Shown here: positions 30,765 through 38,362 of the stretch, one piece after another
How the letters are laid out: the number at the start of each line of letters is the position of its first letter
How positions within the stretch are numbered: position 1 is the first letter of the stretch
Virus record (IMG/VR): IMGVR_UViG_3300028114_000011
Coordinates: 1 to 64,000 of that record
Length of the DNA stretch: 64,000 bases
Reading direction: 5' to 3' (one strand)
Source of the DNA: a virus
The notes under the pieces: generated by a model
Told to the model about the DNA's origin: nothing
What the model saw: only the letters and a program-made list of their open reading frames with translations
Databases searched by the model: none
Position numbers and translations under genes: made by a program

Positions 30765-30903
30765 TTTTATAATCTTTAAGAAGTTTATTTACTAATGAAG
30801 ACAAGTTAATGTGTAAAGAACGATAAAATTTTAATAATTCAGGTTCAAGCGCAACCGATACTTTTGTTTTTTTATCTTCATCTTTTATTTTCAATCTTCC
30901 CAT
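30742..30903 (-). CDS. Small ribbon-helix-helix-type protein, 53 aa
   Basis: ATG 30903 to TAA 30742. A basic start is followed by KTKVSVALEPELLKFYRSLH and LSSLVNKLLKDY: a beta strand then two helices, as in Arc/CopG/MetJ repressors. It overlaps the HNH start by 23 nt. It could repress its own transcript and the HNH gene. TATTTAT lies 5 nt before the ATG. Confidence 0.65.
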   Translation of the reverse strand: MGRLKIKDEDKKTKVSVALEPELLKFYRSLHINLSSLVNKLLKDYKNEKYKDL

Positions 30904-30908
30904 ATAAT

Positions 30909-30915
30909 ATAAATA
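30909..30915 (-). promoter_or_regulatory. TATTTAT motif, putative late promoter
   Basis: Minus-strand TATTTAT, ATTAT, then ATG 30903. Confidence 0.45.
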
Positions 30916-30948
30916 TCTTAATAAATTAAAAAGTGTGAATATTATTAA

Positions 30949-31728
30949 TTAAATATTTAATAATTTTTCAGTTCCATTTTCAATATCTTCAAATGAATTA
31001 ATTGAAAATTTTAAAAAAGGTTTAGGGTTTGGTAAATCGACATAAGAATATTCTTTTGTGTTAACATCATAAATTCCATAACCATGTCTTCCAATACTTT
31101 CTCCAATGTTCTGTTGAATTGGTGAACCGACCATATATCCTTTTCCTGTTTTGAATTTGAACTCTTGTCTTTTGTGAATATCTCCACATAAGACAACTTC
31201 AAGACCATCAAACTTTTCAACATCGTATGCTTCTTCACCAAAGTCAAACCCTAAATCAGTTTTCATTCCTTGTATTGGTCCGTGAAATAAACCAATTCTC
31301 ACACCTTTAGCATCTGTAATATCTGGTGGAATGTTTCCTTGAAATTGCGAATATACGCACCAACTAATATTGTCGTCCTCATAAACACCTCTATCTTTAT
31401 AATAAACAATATTCTTACTATTCAAGGAATTGATAATTGGTGATAACGCATCCAATCTATCTAAATTATTTAAAATTGCATCATGGTTTCCAGGTATAAT
31501 AATTGTTTTACAAATAAACGAACATTCAGTTAAAACCCATCTAACCATTTCAATAAGTTCAGGTGTCATTTGATTTTTAGAATGAACAAGGTCACCGGTA
31601 AAAATAATTCTATCGGGCCCCAATTCTTTCCATTGTTCAATTGCGTTTTCCAAAATTGACCTATACAAATCGTGGTCTTTGAAAAGACGAATATGTAAAT
31701 CTGAAAAGTGAACTAGTTTTTTAATCAT
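30949..31728 (-). CDS. 47: gp47-like recombination nuclease (SbcD/Mre11 family)
   Basis: A 259-aa calcineurin-like metallophosphoesterase with all metal motifs: FSDLHIR (D-x-H) at the start, FTGDLVHS, IPGNHDA, LFHGP and CGDIHKR. It is about 80 residues shorter than T4 gp47 (339 aa), lacking part of the C-terminal partner-binding region. It would form the end-processing complex with the gp46-like ATPase. It overlaps the upstream 80-aa gene by 8 nt. Confidence 0.93.
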   Translation of the reverse strand: MIKKLVHFSDLHIRLFKDHDLYRSILENAIEQWKELGPDRIIFTGDLVHSKNQMTPELIEMVRWVLTECSFICKTIIIPGNHDAILNNLDRLDALSPIINSLNSKNIVYYKDRGVYEDDNISWCVYSQFQGNIPPDITDAKGVRIGLFHGPIQGMKTDLGFDFGEEAYDVEKFDGLEVVLCGDIHKRQEFKFKTGKGYMVGSPIQQNIGESIGRHGYGIYDVNTKEYSYVDLPNPKPFLKFSINSFEDIENGTEKLLNI

Positions 31729-31963
31729 TTAATTGTGTTTTATCTCCGCAGTATATTTCGTATGGTGGTTTGAATGGGTCATCATTTTTTGGAAAAGGGT
31801 TAATTGGTATTGGTACGCGGTATGGTTCAGTTATTCCAATCTTTGGTTCATCTTTTACTTCCCCCATTTTTTCCACAATAGGTGTGATATCTATGTGTTT
31901 GTTTTCAAGTTTACCGGTTAAATACCCTTCTAACCAAATATAAAATTCTTTATAACTTAACAT
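31721..31963 (-). CDS. Hypothetical protein, 80 aa
   Basis: Starts MLSYKEFYIWLEGYLTGKLE, a start I associate with small conserved T4-like phage proteins, and has a Pro-rich middle (YRVPIPINPFPKNDDPFKPP). It overlaps gp47 and the upstream 49-aa gene. Function unknown. Confidence 0.7.
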   Translation of the reverse strand: MLSYKEFYIWLEGYLTGKLENKHIDITPIVEKMGEVKDEPKIGITEPYRVPIPINPFPKNDDPFKPPYEIYCGDKTQLND

Positions 31964-32106
31964 AATTCTCTACAATAAAGGTTTGCCAATACAATTCTTG
32001 CGAACTTAAATTCTTTTGCTCTGTTTAATTTTAATCCATAAGCAAGTGCCACAGTTTTAAGGTGAGGATATGCTTGTGATACTGTCATTTTTCCTATTTC
32101 TATCAT
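31957..32106 (-). CDS. Small basic protein, 49 aa
   Basis: ATG 32106 to TAA 31957; overlaps both neighbours by a few bases (4 and 7 nt), as expected of a real coupled gene. Helical, with VALAYGLKLNRAKEFKFARI. Function unknown. Confidence 0.6.
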   Translation of the reverse strand: MIEIGKMTVSQAYPHLKTVALAYGLKLNRAKEFKFARIVLANLYCRELC

Positions 32107-32321
32107 TTTTCAAATAATTGTAAGTCTTTGTTAACGTGACCACAATCATTACACATATATGTTGGAAATGGTACAATCGTATCTTCGTGACTACCTGTTA
32201 GTAATTTTGAAACTTTTTTTAATAAAGTAATTTCTTTAAAGTATGTTGATTCACACTTTTCACACTTGACGGTTTCTTGCTGTCGTAAGTCTATTTTGGG
32301 TCTAATAATTTCTTCACTCAT
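32103..32321 (-). CDS. Zinc-ribbon protein, 72 aa
   Basis: Two CxxC knuckles, CEKCES (about residues 19-24) and CNDCGH (about 57-62), make a zinc ribbon. It resembles small T4-like phage zinc-ribbon proteins that may touch nucleic acid or polymerase. It sits in the replication gene string. Confidence 0.75.
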   Translation of the reverse strand: MSEEIIRPKIDLRQQETVKCEKCESTYFKEITLLKKVSKLLTGSHEDTIVPFPTYMCNDCGHVNKDLQLFEK

Positions 32322-32324
32322 AAT

Positions 32325-32573
32325 TTAATAATTTACAATTTCTTCTTCCTCGTTGGAGTATTTTTGTTTTATCATTTCAGTATTGAATGTAAATTCATCC
32401 ACTAAATTAGACTCAGAACCACCTTCAATGGTTTCTTCATACATTATTTGATTGAAATGTTCAAGAATTTCTTCTTCACTTTTTCCTTGTAAGTTTGGAT
32501 AATCCTCCAAATTAATTTCAATCGGCCCATAGGATTCAAAAACCGAATAAGTTTTGGTCATATAAATTTTCAT
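32325..32573 (-). CDS. Hypothetical acidic protein, 82 aa
   Basis: An acidic protein (MKIYMTKTYSVFESYGPIEI...) with no motif recognised. It lies 3 nt upstream of the zinc-ribbon gene and its ATG overlaps the TGA of a possible 30-aa gene. Confidence 0.7.
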   Translation of the reverse strand: MKIYMTKTYSVFESYGPIEINLEDYPNLQGKSEEEILEHFNQIMYEETIEGGSESNLVDEFTFNTEMIKQKYSNEEEEIVNY

Positions 32574-32662
32574 TTGATTATATAATTAACGTTTATTTTA
32601 AATTTTATTAAATGGTCCCAACTTGTTGTTGTGTACCATAGTGGTGTAATATTTTTTTCCAT
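32570..32662 (-). CDS. Possible tiny protein, 30 aa
   Basis: ATG 32662 to TGA 32570, ATGA overlap with the next gene; peptide starts MEKNITPLWYTTTSWDHLIK. Only the overlap supports it. Confidence 0.35.
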   Translation of the reverse strand: MEKNITPLWYTTTSWDHLIKFKINVNYIIK

Positions 32663-32678
32663 ACTAAAAGATAATTTA

Positions 32679-33545
32679 TTAATTTATTTTTGTCAAATAC
32701 TTTGTCATATCCATTTTTAAAATAATATCAACAACTTCTTTTGGAATGCGGTATTCTTTAAACTCAGTATCTTCTTTTAAATGCACAATTACCCCTCCAA
32801 GTAATGGTGTATTTTCATATTTACTACCTTCTAACATTTTCAAAAGTAATTTACCATAAAAAGGTAATTGTGTGTTGTAATGTCCAAGAGCATTATTTGG
32901 AAGGTTTTCAAATGGTTTTTTCATAGGTTTTGTAAAATTATTAATCTCCATATTTTTTTCCTTATTTGTTTTCCAATCTGTAATCACAAACCCAAAACCG
33001 GTTTTTTGTTTATTAAACATAATCCAAACCTTATCAGGTTGACCGGTATAACCAAGTTCGGGATGACCTAAAACAATTTCCGTATCAAGTAATACAGCAC
33101 CTCTTTCTTCCATAAGTGATAAAAACTTTTTACCACCCTTAATCATTTTATCCCCTTTCATAACAAGTTCCAAATCACATTCAAAAAGTGGTTGTCTAAC
33201 TTCCTTATCAATTTTGAATCTGTTTATTGTTTCCAATTCCAACTCATAGTGAACTCTACTTCCCATATTAGTTGATATTAAACCACTTTGTTTCCATTCT
33301 TCTAAATAGGTATGAGTCAAATATGGGTCACCTTTTGCCATTCTTCTTGCAACTTCCTCTGATGGAAATTCATCATAAAACAATTTCATAACTTTTGATA
33401 CAGATGGAAAGTCGTCTCTTACTTCACCATTAATATCCAACATAGTATATCTATGTTTATCTTCTTCAAAAGTTAATTGAAACTCACTTTGTTTTTGAGT
33501 TATTATTTCTCTTATTTCTTTTGCTATTTTTTTTAAATCTATCAT
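32679..33545 (-). CDS. PD-(D/E)XK superfamily nuclease
   Basis: A 288-aa protein. The nuclease core is visible as LGYTGQPDKVW (motif Asp) followed by FGFVITDWKTNK (D-x-K), with an upstream helix MGSRVHYELELETI that may carry the first acidic residue. Such phage nucleases act as exonucleases or Cas4-like recombination enzymes. It overlaps the primase gene (ATGA) and belongs to the replication string. Confidence 0.82.
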   Translation of the reverse strand: MIDLKKIAKEIREIITQKQSEFQLTFEEDKHRYTMLDINGEVRDDFPSVSKVMKLFYDEFPSEEVARRMAKGDPYLTHTYLEEWKQSGLISTNMGSRVHYELELETINRFKIDKEVRQPLFECDLELVMKGDKMIKGGKKFLSLMEERGAVLLDTEIVLGHPELGYTGQPDKVWIMFNKQKTGFGFVITDWKTNKEKNMEINNFTKPMKKPFENLPNNALGHYNTQLPFYGKLLLKMLEGSKYENTPLLGGVIVHLKEDTEFKEYRIPKEVVDIILKMDMTKYLTKIN

Positions 33546-34459
33546 TTGAATTCTACGTAATATTTTTCAATGTCACCTCTAAGGTCACATACATCTTTAT
33601 CTTTTGGTAGTTTTACTAACTTTACTCTATTGTAAAGTGCACCACCATTTAATTTATCATATAAGTTTTTTGCGTCAGTGTAAGCATCACCATCCAAACA
33701 AACTATTATATTCTTTTTTGCTTTGGTATATAATTTTTCCCAAAGATTGTCATTTAAAAACTTTCCTAATAAACAAATAGAATTATCTAAAAAGAAACTA
33801 TCAAACACCCCCTCAACCAAGTATATGTCTTTTTTCCAATCAATTAAACTTTCATTAAAAATTAGAAAATCCTTTGATGCTTCGGGGTTTTTGTATTTTA
33901 ATTTACTTCGTGGGTTCCAAGACCTTGATACAAAAAAGTTGAGTTCTCCTTTTTTATCAAACGAGGGGACTACTATTCTTCCTGCATATTCACCTTCCAA
34001 ACAGAAACCAATTTGATATTTTTCAATTATATAATCGGAAATTCCCCGTTTATGTAGGTAATTTATGGCTTCTTTTCTTGGAATATGGAGTGGGTGGACC
34101 TCATCAAACTTTTTGTATTCTTTTGGTAGTTCAAGTTTTTTATAAACCTTTTCTTTTTTTTCAAACTCATCGGGTCTGATTAACTTATAGATTTTTTTAT
34201 CTTTTTTTGAACCAAACTTATCAATAAGTTTTCCTAAATGTCCGTGAGTACCGTGTGTTTCAGAACAACCCCAGCATTTATAAACGTGTTGTTGATAATT
34301 GATTTCAAGATTACCTTTTCCATCTGTCTTATCCATTCCTTTTATCTCGTGTGAACATACAGGACAATCTACCGAAATTTGTCCTCTAATTTCATTTACC
34401 ATCTTTGGTTCTCCAAAAATGTTTGTTATAAGGTCTATGATTAATTCTTCAGCTTCCAC
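33542..34459 (-). CDS. 61: DNA primase (T4 gp61-like / DnaG-type)
   Basis: A 305-aa primase. An N-terminal CHC2-like zinc site has CPVC near residues 32-35 and CWGC near 62-65; the Toprim domain has YLVEGVFDSFF and CLDGDAYTD. Between them PRKEAINYLHKRGISDYIIE is the usual primase core helix. Close in size to T4 gp61 (342 aa). It would make RNA primers together with a gp41-type helicase, not seen here. A terminator upstream (34498-34526) separates it from the head-protein genes. Confidence 0.9.
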   Translation of the reverse strand: MEAEELIIDLITNIFGEPKMVNEIRGQISVDCPVCSHEIKGMDKTDGKGNLEINYQQHVYKCWGCSETHGTHGHLGKLIDKFGSKKDKKIYKLIRPDEFEKKEKVYKKLELPKEYKKFDEVHPLHIPRKEAINYLHKRGISDYIIEKYQIGFCLEGEYAGRIVVPSFDKKGELNFFVSRSWNPRSKLKYKNPEASKDFLIFNESLIDWKKDIYLVEGVFDSFFLDNSICLLGKFLNDNLWEKLYTKAKKNIIVCLDGDAYTDAKNLYDKLNGGALYNRVKLVKLPKDKDVCDLRGDIEKYYVEFK

Positions 34460-34497
34460 CCTTTAAAGATAAGAATTATAGGGTAAATGTCAATTAA

Positions 34498-34526
34498 CAA
34501 AAAAACCCACCTTTGAGGGGTGGGTT
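34498..34526 (-). terminator. Rho-independent terminator
   Basis: AACCCACC/GGTGGGTT (34504-34511 with 34519-34526), followed on the minus strand by a run of T to 34498. It ends transcription from 35444-34545. Confidence 0.88.
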
Positions 34527-34544
34527 ACTCTAATTTTATTTTAT

Positions 34545-35018
34545 TTACCTATTTCCATCAAAAAAAATCAATTCTTGTCTACAAAATAATTGATAATTTT
34601 TTTTCTTACCGTCAGTTTTAACCATTATTCTTTGTTCATAATCAACCCTACCATTCACGTCCATATTTTCTGTTGCAGTTCCCCCTTTTACTAATTTTTG
34701 TGTCGCCGTAAAACCAAAAGTTTGACCTGGTTGTACTACAAAAGGTAATTGTTTGTCAGGTCTAATTCTCATATTATCGTTCATAGGTTGAATATCGTAT
34801 ATTGTGATAGGTAATGACCCAGCATTTTTAACTCCTGTAAACTTAAAATCAATTGTGTCTCCAAATTCAACAAGAGTTTTACGTGGATTTATAACTTGCA
34901 ATTGTCCCGTTAATGGTCCCGCATTTCCTCCCATCATTCCAGGATTAGATTGTTCTAAAACAATTCTTCTAACAATTCTTGTTAAATCTGATTCTGTTAA
35001 TCTTACTATTCTTTTCAT
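34545..35018 (-). CDS. Protein with capsid-targeting-like leader and Ig-like domain, 157 aa
   Basis: Leader MKRIVRLTESDLTRIVRRIV then LE, a strongly basic amphipathic helix, with the predicted cut after VLE. A Gly/Met-rich linker follows, then a beta-sandwich-like domain: VINPRKTLVEFGDTIDFKFT, AGSLPITIYDIQP, FVVQPGQTFGFTATQ, resembling DUF1573/Ig-like domains. The first 20 codons are identical in DNA to the next gene's. No membrane segment. The domain may be a decoration or internal structural module. Confidence 0.78.
   Translation of the reverse strand: MKRIVRLTESDLTRIVRRIVLEQSNPGMMGGNAGPLTGQLQVINPRKTLVEFGDTIDFKFTGVKNAGSLPITIYDIQPMNDNMRIRPDKQLPFVVQPGQTFGFTATQKLVKGGTATENMDVNGRVDYEQRIMVKTDGKKKNYQLFCRQELIFFDGNR
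34959..35018 (-). repeat. 60-bp leader-coding repeat, copy 1
   Basis: Identical base for base to 35385-35444; encodes the shared 20-residue leader from the ATG on. Confidence 0.95.
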
Positions 35019-35030
35019 ACTAAAATATTT

Positions 35031-35444
35031 TTAATAATTCATTCCCCCTCTATCAGGTCGAATTTTATCTGCAATATATTGAAAGTTTTTAATAAATAAA
35101 GTAGCTAAAGTTGCAAAAGTAACAAGACCACCAACAGCAGCAATTTTGTCTGACTTTTTTGTTCTTCTTACTTCTCTTCTGATTTTTCTTCCCGTTCTTC
35201 TAAACCATTGAACTAATTTTTTTAACCATTTTGGTTTTCTTCTTGATAACTCCATTATGTAGTTTTCAGCTTCTTCTTCTGTCATATCTGCAAATAAATT
35301 ATCTACACATCTTTCCATTGCCATATCATTGTTTTCGTCACAATTTTCTATAGCAACTTCAGCTTGCATATTTGTATTTTCGTTAACAATTCTTCTAACA
35401 ATTCTTGTTAAATCTGATTCTGTTAATCTTACTATTCTTTTCAT
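35031..35444 (-). CDS. Protein with capsid-targeting-like leader and one membrane helix, 137 aa
   Basis: The same 20-residue leader as its neighbour, then NENTN (predicted cut after VNE). Next come a Cys-containing acidic segment (ENCDENNDMAMERCVDN), a very basic segment with many Arg/Lys (about residues 70-95), and one hydrophobic helix (AAVGGLVTFATLATLFI, about 101-118). If packaged, release with DNA could place the helix in the host membrane; this is inference. TATTTAT lies 26 nt upstream. Confidence 0.78.
   Translation of the reverse strand: MKRIVRLTESDLTRIVRRIVNENTNMQAEVAIENCDENNDMAMERCVDNLFADMTEEEAENYIMELSRRKPKWLKKLVQWFRRTGRKIRREVRRTKKSDKIAAVGGLVTFATLATLFIKNFQYIADKIRPDRGGMNY
35385..35444 (-). 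repeat. 60-bp leader-coding repeat, copy 2
   Basis: See 34959-35018; 426 bp apart, direct orientation. Confidence 0.95.
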
Positions 35445-35470
35445 AATTATTTTTTTTTAGTTATTTTACT

Positions 35471-35477
35471 ATAAATA
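35471..35477 (-). promoter_or_regulatory. TATTTAT motif, putative late promoter
   Basis: Minus strand, 26 nt before ATG 35444. Confidence 0.4.
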
Positions 35478-35504
35478 CTTTACAAATACAAAAAAAACCA
35501 ATCT

Positions 35505-36110
35505 TTACCAAATTTTTTTTTCTTTCATATAACCAAGAACACAAGTGTAAGAATCCGCCATATCAAAACATTCTTTTTTCAAAGTGTTATTCTTTGTGTA
35601 ATGCCAAGTGATTTGAGGTTCTTTATCTGAAACTTTTTTCCAAATAATTTCTTTTTTATCTGCATCTTTTGGTAATCCACCAAACAATACAAATTTATCT
35701 TTGTCATTTTTTTGTATTAAATCAGGCCAAGCATATTTTCTTGAATTGTATGTTGAAATGTAGTTTGGAACAATACCCAAAATATCATAAATTGATTTTG
35801 TAATCATTGAATTATATCTTAAAAGTATCCCAACTGTCCATACATTGTTTGAATTTAATAATGGTTCCTCAATTACTACTTTAGTAATACCAAGGTTTCT
35901 GTAATTTTGAAGTTTTTCTTCAAATGAAACGACCTTTAATAATAACTCTTGGATTTTATCTTCAGGTTTAGGTTTTATCACTGGTGAAAAATGTGTTAAT
36001 TCTAATAACTCTTTTGATTGAATGTCAAATAAAGACCACCCGATTGTTCGAGTTGATATGTCTAAGCCAAGAACTTTTGGTGAGTTCTTCAAATCTGATT
36101 TTGTCCCCAT
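35505..36110 (-). CDS. ruvC: RuvC-like Holliday junction resolvase
   Basis: A 201-aa RNase H-fold nuclease with the RuvC acidic residues: LGLDISTRTIGW (Asp 17), VVIEEPL (Glu near 81) and DMADSY near 186-191. About 30 residues longer than E. coli RuvC (173 aa). It probably does the job of T4 gp49, resolving branches before packaging. It lies 6 nt after the first tail-appendage gene. Confidence 0.88.
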   Translation of the reverse strand: MGTKSDLKNSPKVLGLDISTRTIGWSLFDIQSKELLELTHFSPVIKPKPEDKIQELLLKVVSFEEKLQNYRNLGITKVVIEEPLLNSNNVWTVGILLRYNSMITKSIYDILGIVPNYISTYNSRKYAWPDLIQKNDKDKFVLFGGLPKDADKKEIIWKKVSDKEPQITWHYTKNNTLKKECFDMADSYTCVLGYMKEKKIW

Positions 36111-36116
36111 ATAAAA

Positions 36117-38330
36117 TTAAAAATCGTACTTAATAGGATACTGTTGGACACCTTGTCTTTTTTCAGGTGATTGTATCTTAGAAATAACCATAAGTTCTTT
36201 GTCTGCATTGTAAAGTGCAACTTCAGTAACATAAGGTGGTGTCGTACCATCCCAAGTTGGATTTGAAGAATCAAAGAATTGTGTTTGACCTAAATTACAT
36301 AAGAAGTTCATAACATATATAGTTGCTTGAATATCTGTTTCAATTGTACCAAAAAAGAAGAATTCACCACCAAAGTTTAATGTAACCCCCGTTTGATTTA
36401 ATACAGGTAATGTTATATAATCATTAAGGTCATATATTGGTGCAGTGTCATACATATTTTTTGTCAACTGTAAAGTTGTTCCAGTTAAACCTGTTACAGT
36501 TAGATAACCACCAACCGTTGTTGCTGATAACTGTGATGTGACATCAATTTCTCTCCATTGCGTTACATCAGGTCTTGTTGTTGCTGTTGTAACTTTTTGA
36601 GCCAATAACTTTATATCATTTGCCGTAAATCCTGATGGTAATCCAACTGAAGGTACTTGTAAAAATGGGAACTCATTACCAAACCTAACAAGGATGTCAG
36701 AAGCGCCCGGTAATAAACTTTGGTCGTTTCCTGTGATTGTTTGGTAGTAATTACAATGAAGTGAATTTGTAAATGCTGAGTTATTAAATCTATATGTTAA
36801 AAACAAAGTTTCAGTATTTCCTGTTAACAATCCTTGAGTTCCACCTAAAACGCCACTAAATGTATTTGGTGTTACTAAACCTAATTTAGGTGCCGGTAAA
36901 GTCCAACTTCTATTTGATTTGTAATTTAATGCTGCAACTATTTCATCATCATCAAAAACAATAATTTTTAAATCAGGAAAAACCTTACCAACTCTATTTG
37001 GGATACCATTTGAATTTGCGTGAGTGTCCCAAAGATGATAATATCTTAAACCAGGAGCATTAAAGTTTATACTTTTTCTTGACTCAATATAATGTGGAGT
37101 AAATAAATTTAAACTAGTAAAACCTGATGGGTCTGTATATAATACTTCACCAGTTGTACCACTTGGATTTTTATGCCACATTAACCACGGAATTGAAAGT
37201 TTGAAGTTTATTGCTTGACCTGTATTTCCCGGATTGTTTGCGTCAAAATCTTGCATTGCAAACTTTTCACCATAATAATTGTCTATTGCTTGATTTGTGT
37301 AATGTACAATCGCAATGGCCTTTTGTTCGGATGGTTTTAGAGTTATTTTTTCAGAAAATGAATTATAAAAATAAACTGAGTCAGTATCTGTTTGACCACT
37401 ATCGGAATAGTAACCCAAATATTCTTTAGAACCCGTATATCCTGTTGATGCGAATTGATTAAAGTCTTGGTTTACCGTATCAAAAATACCAGCCGGTGAT
37501 TCTGTCCACGGAATGTTCATATTCCAAACTTTAACATCATTTTGTGAAACATCACAATTAGTTTCAAAATTAAATACATTCGGATGCCAATAAGGTTCAG
37601 GTGTAAAAGAATCATAAATAACAGTCATACCTGATGGGTAAAAAACAACTCTTGAGTCACCAGTATAACCCATTCCACTAAAGTTTGGTAGTTGTCTATC
37701 AACTTGTATATTTACGGTTGTCGCAGTAGATGTGTCACCTGTTACTCCAACCACAACATAACTAAATATCGGCGCCGCTCCTGTAAATGGTTGTATGTTA
37801 TCCGTTCCAAATAAAAATAAAAACATTCCATTTGTAACTGTACCTGATACCGTTGGGTCAATACTTGAATATGTTAATGTTAATACATCTCCCGAGGTTA
37901 CCGCCGAATTTGAAACAATAAAATTTGGATTAATTGTATAGGCTGTTGAGGTGTATGCACTAAAAACAACGGGTGAGCCAGTTGACCCTGTGAAAAAACC
38001 ACGAGGAGCTGCACTATTAAAAACATTATCTATGTAAGACGCATCAAATGGAACACCTAAAGTACTTCCTGATGTTGAGTCCACAAATAACGGGTATTTA
38101 ACTTGCATTCTATTTTTTTCAGGAATTGGAGCTAAATTTTGTGCGTTGTATTGAGGCATTAAAACATTAAGTTGTACATAATCTGTATTACTTGTACAGT
38201 TATAACAAACTTCACTATCTCCTACCTCAAAATAAGAAATATCAAATTTACCTTGCGATATCTTTTTTCTTGCTGCGTCAGTGATTATGGTGTTAATTAA
38301 CGCTGAGGTATTTTTGATTATATATGACAT
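36117..38330 (-). CDS. Large virion (tail/baseplate appendage) protein, 737 aa
   Basis: Starts MSYIIKNTSALINTIITDAA, then GKFDISYFEVGDSEVCYNC. The body is Thr/Ser/Gly/Asn/Tyr-rich beta structure with many TG-turns, typical of tail or fibre proteins of this cluster. The C-terminus EVALYNADKELMVISKIQSP resembles the ends of phage tail-attachment proteins. TATTTAT lies 5 nt before the ATG. Exact structural role unknown. Confidence 0.78.
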   Translation of the reverse strand: MSYIIKNTSALINTIITDAARKKISQGKFDISYFEVGDSEVCYNCTSNTDYVQLNVLMPQYNAQNLAPIPEKNRMQVKYPLFVDSTSGSTLGVPFDASYIDNVFNSAAPRGFFTGSTGSPVVFSAYTSTAYTINPNFIVSNSAVTSGDVLTLTYSSIDPTVSGTVTNGMFLFLFGTDNIQPFTGAAPIFSYVVVGVTGDTSTATTVNIQVDRQLPNFSGMGYTGDSRVVFYPSGMTVIYDSFTPEPYWHPNVFNFETNCDVSQNDVKVWNMNIPWTESPAGIFDTVNQDFNQFASTGYTGSKEYLGYYSDSGQTDTDSVYFYNSFSEKITLKPSEQKAIAIVHYTNQAIDNYYGEKFAMQDFDANNPGNTGQAINFKLSIPWLMWHKNPSGTTGEVLYTDPSGFTSLNLFTPHYIESRKSINFNAPGLRYYHLWDTHANSNGIPNRVGKVFPDLKIIVFDDDEIVAALNYKSNRSWTLPAPKLGLVTPNTFSGVLGGTQGLLTGNTETLFLTYRFNNSAFTNSLHCNYYQTITGNDQSLLPGASDILVRFGNEFPFLQVPSVGLPSGFTANDIKLLAQKVTTATTRPDVTQWREIDVTSQLSATTVGGYLTVTGLTGTTLQLTKNMYDTAPIYDLNDYITLPVLNQTGVTLNFGGEFFFFGTIETDIQATIYVMNFLCNLGQTQFFDSSNPTWDGTTPPYVTEVALYNADKELMVISKIQSPEKRQGVQQYPIKYDF

Positions 38331-38335
38331 ATTTT

Positions 38336-38342
38336 ATAAATA
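38336..38342 (-). promoter_or_regulatory. TATTTAT motif, putative late promoter
   Basis: Minus strand, AAAAT then ATG 38330. Confidence 0.5.
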
Positions 38343-38362
38343 TATTTTTTTATAAATTTATT

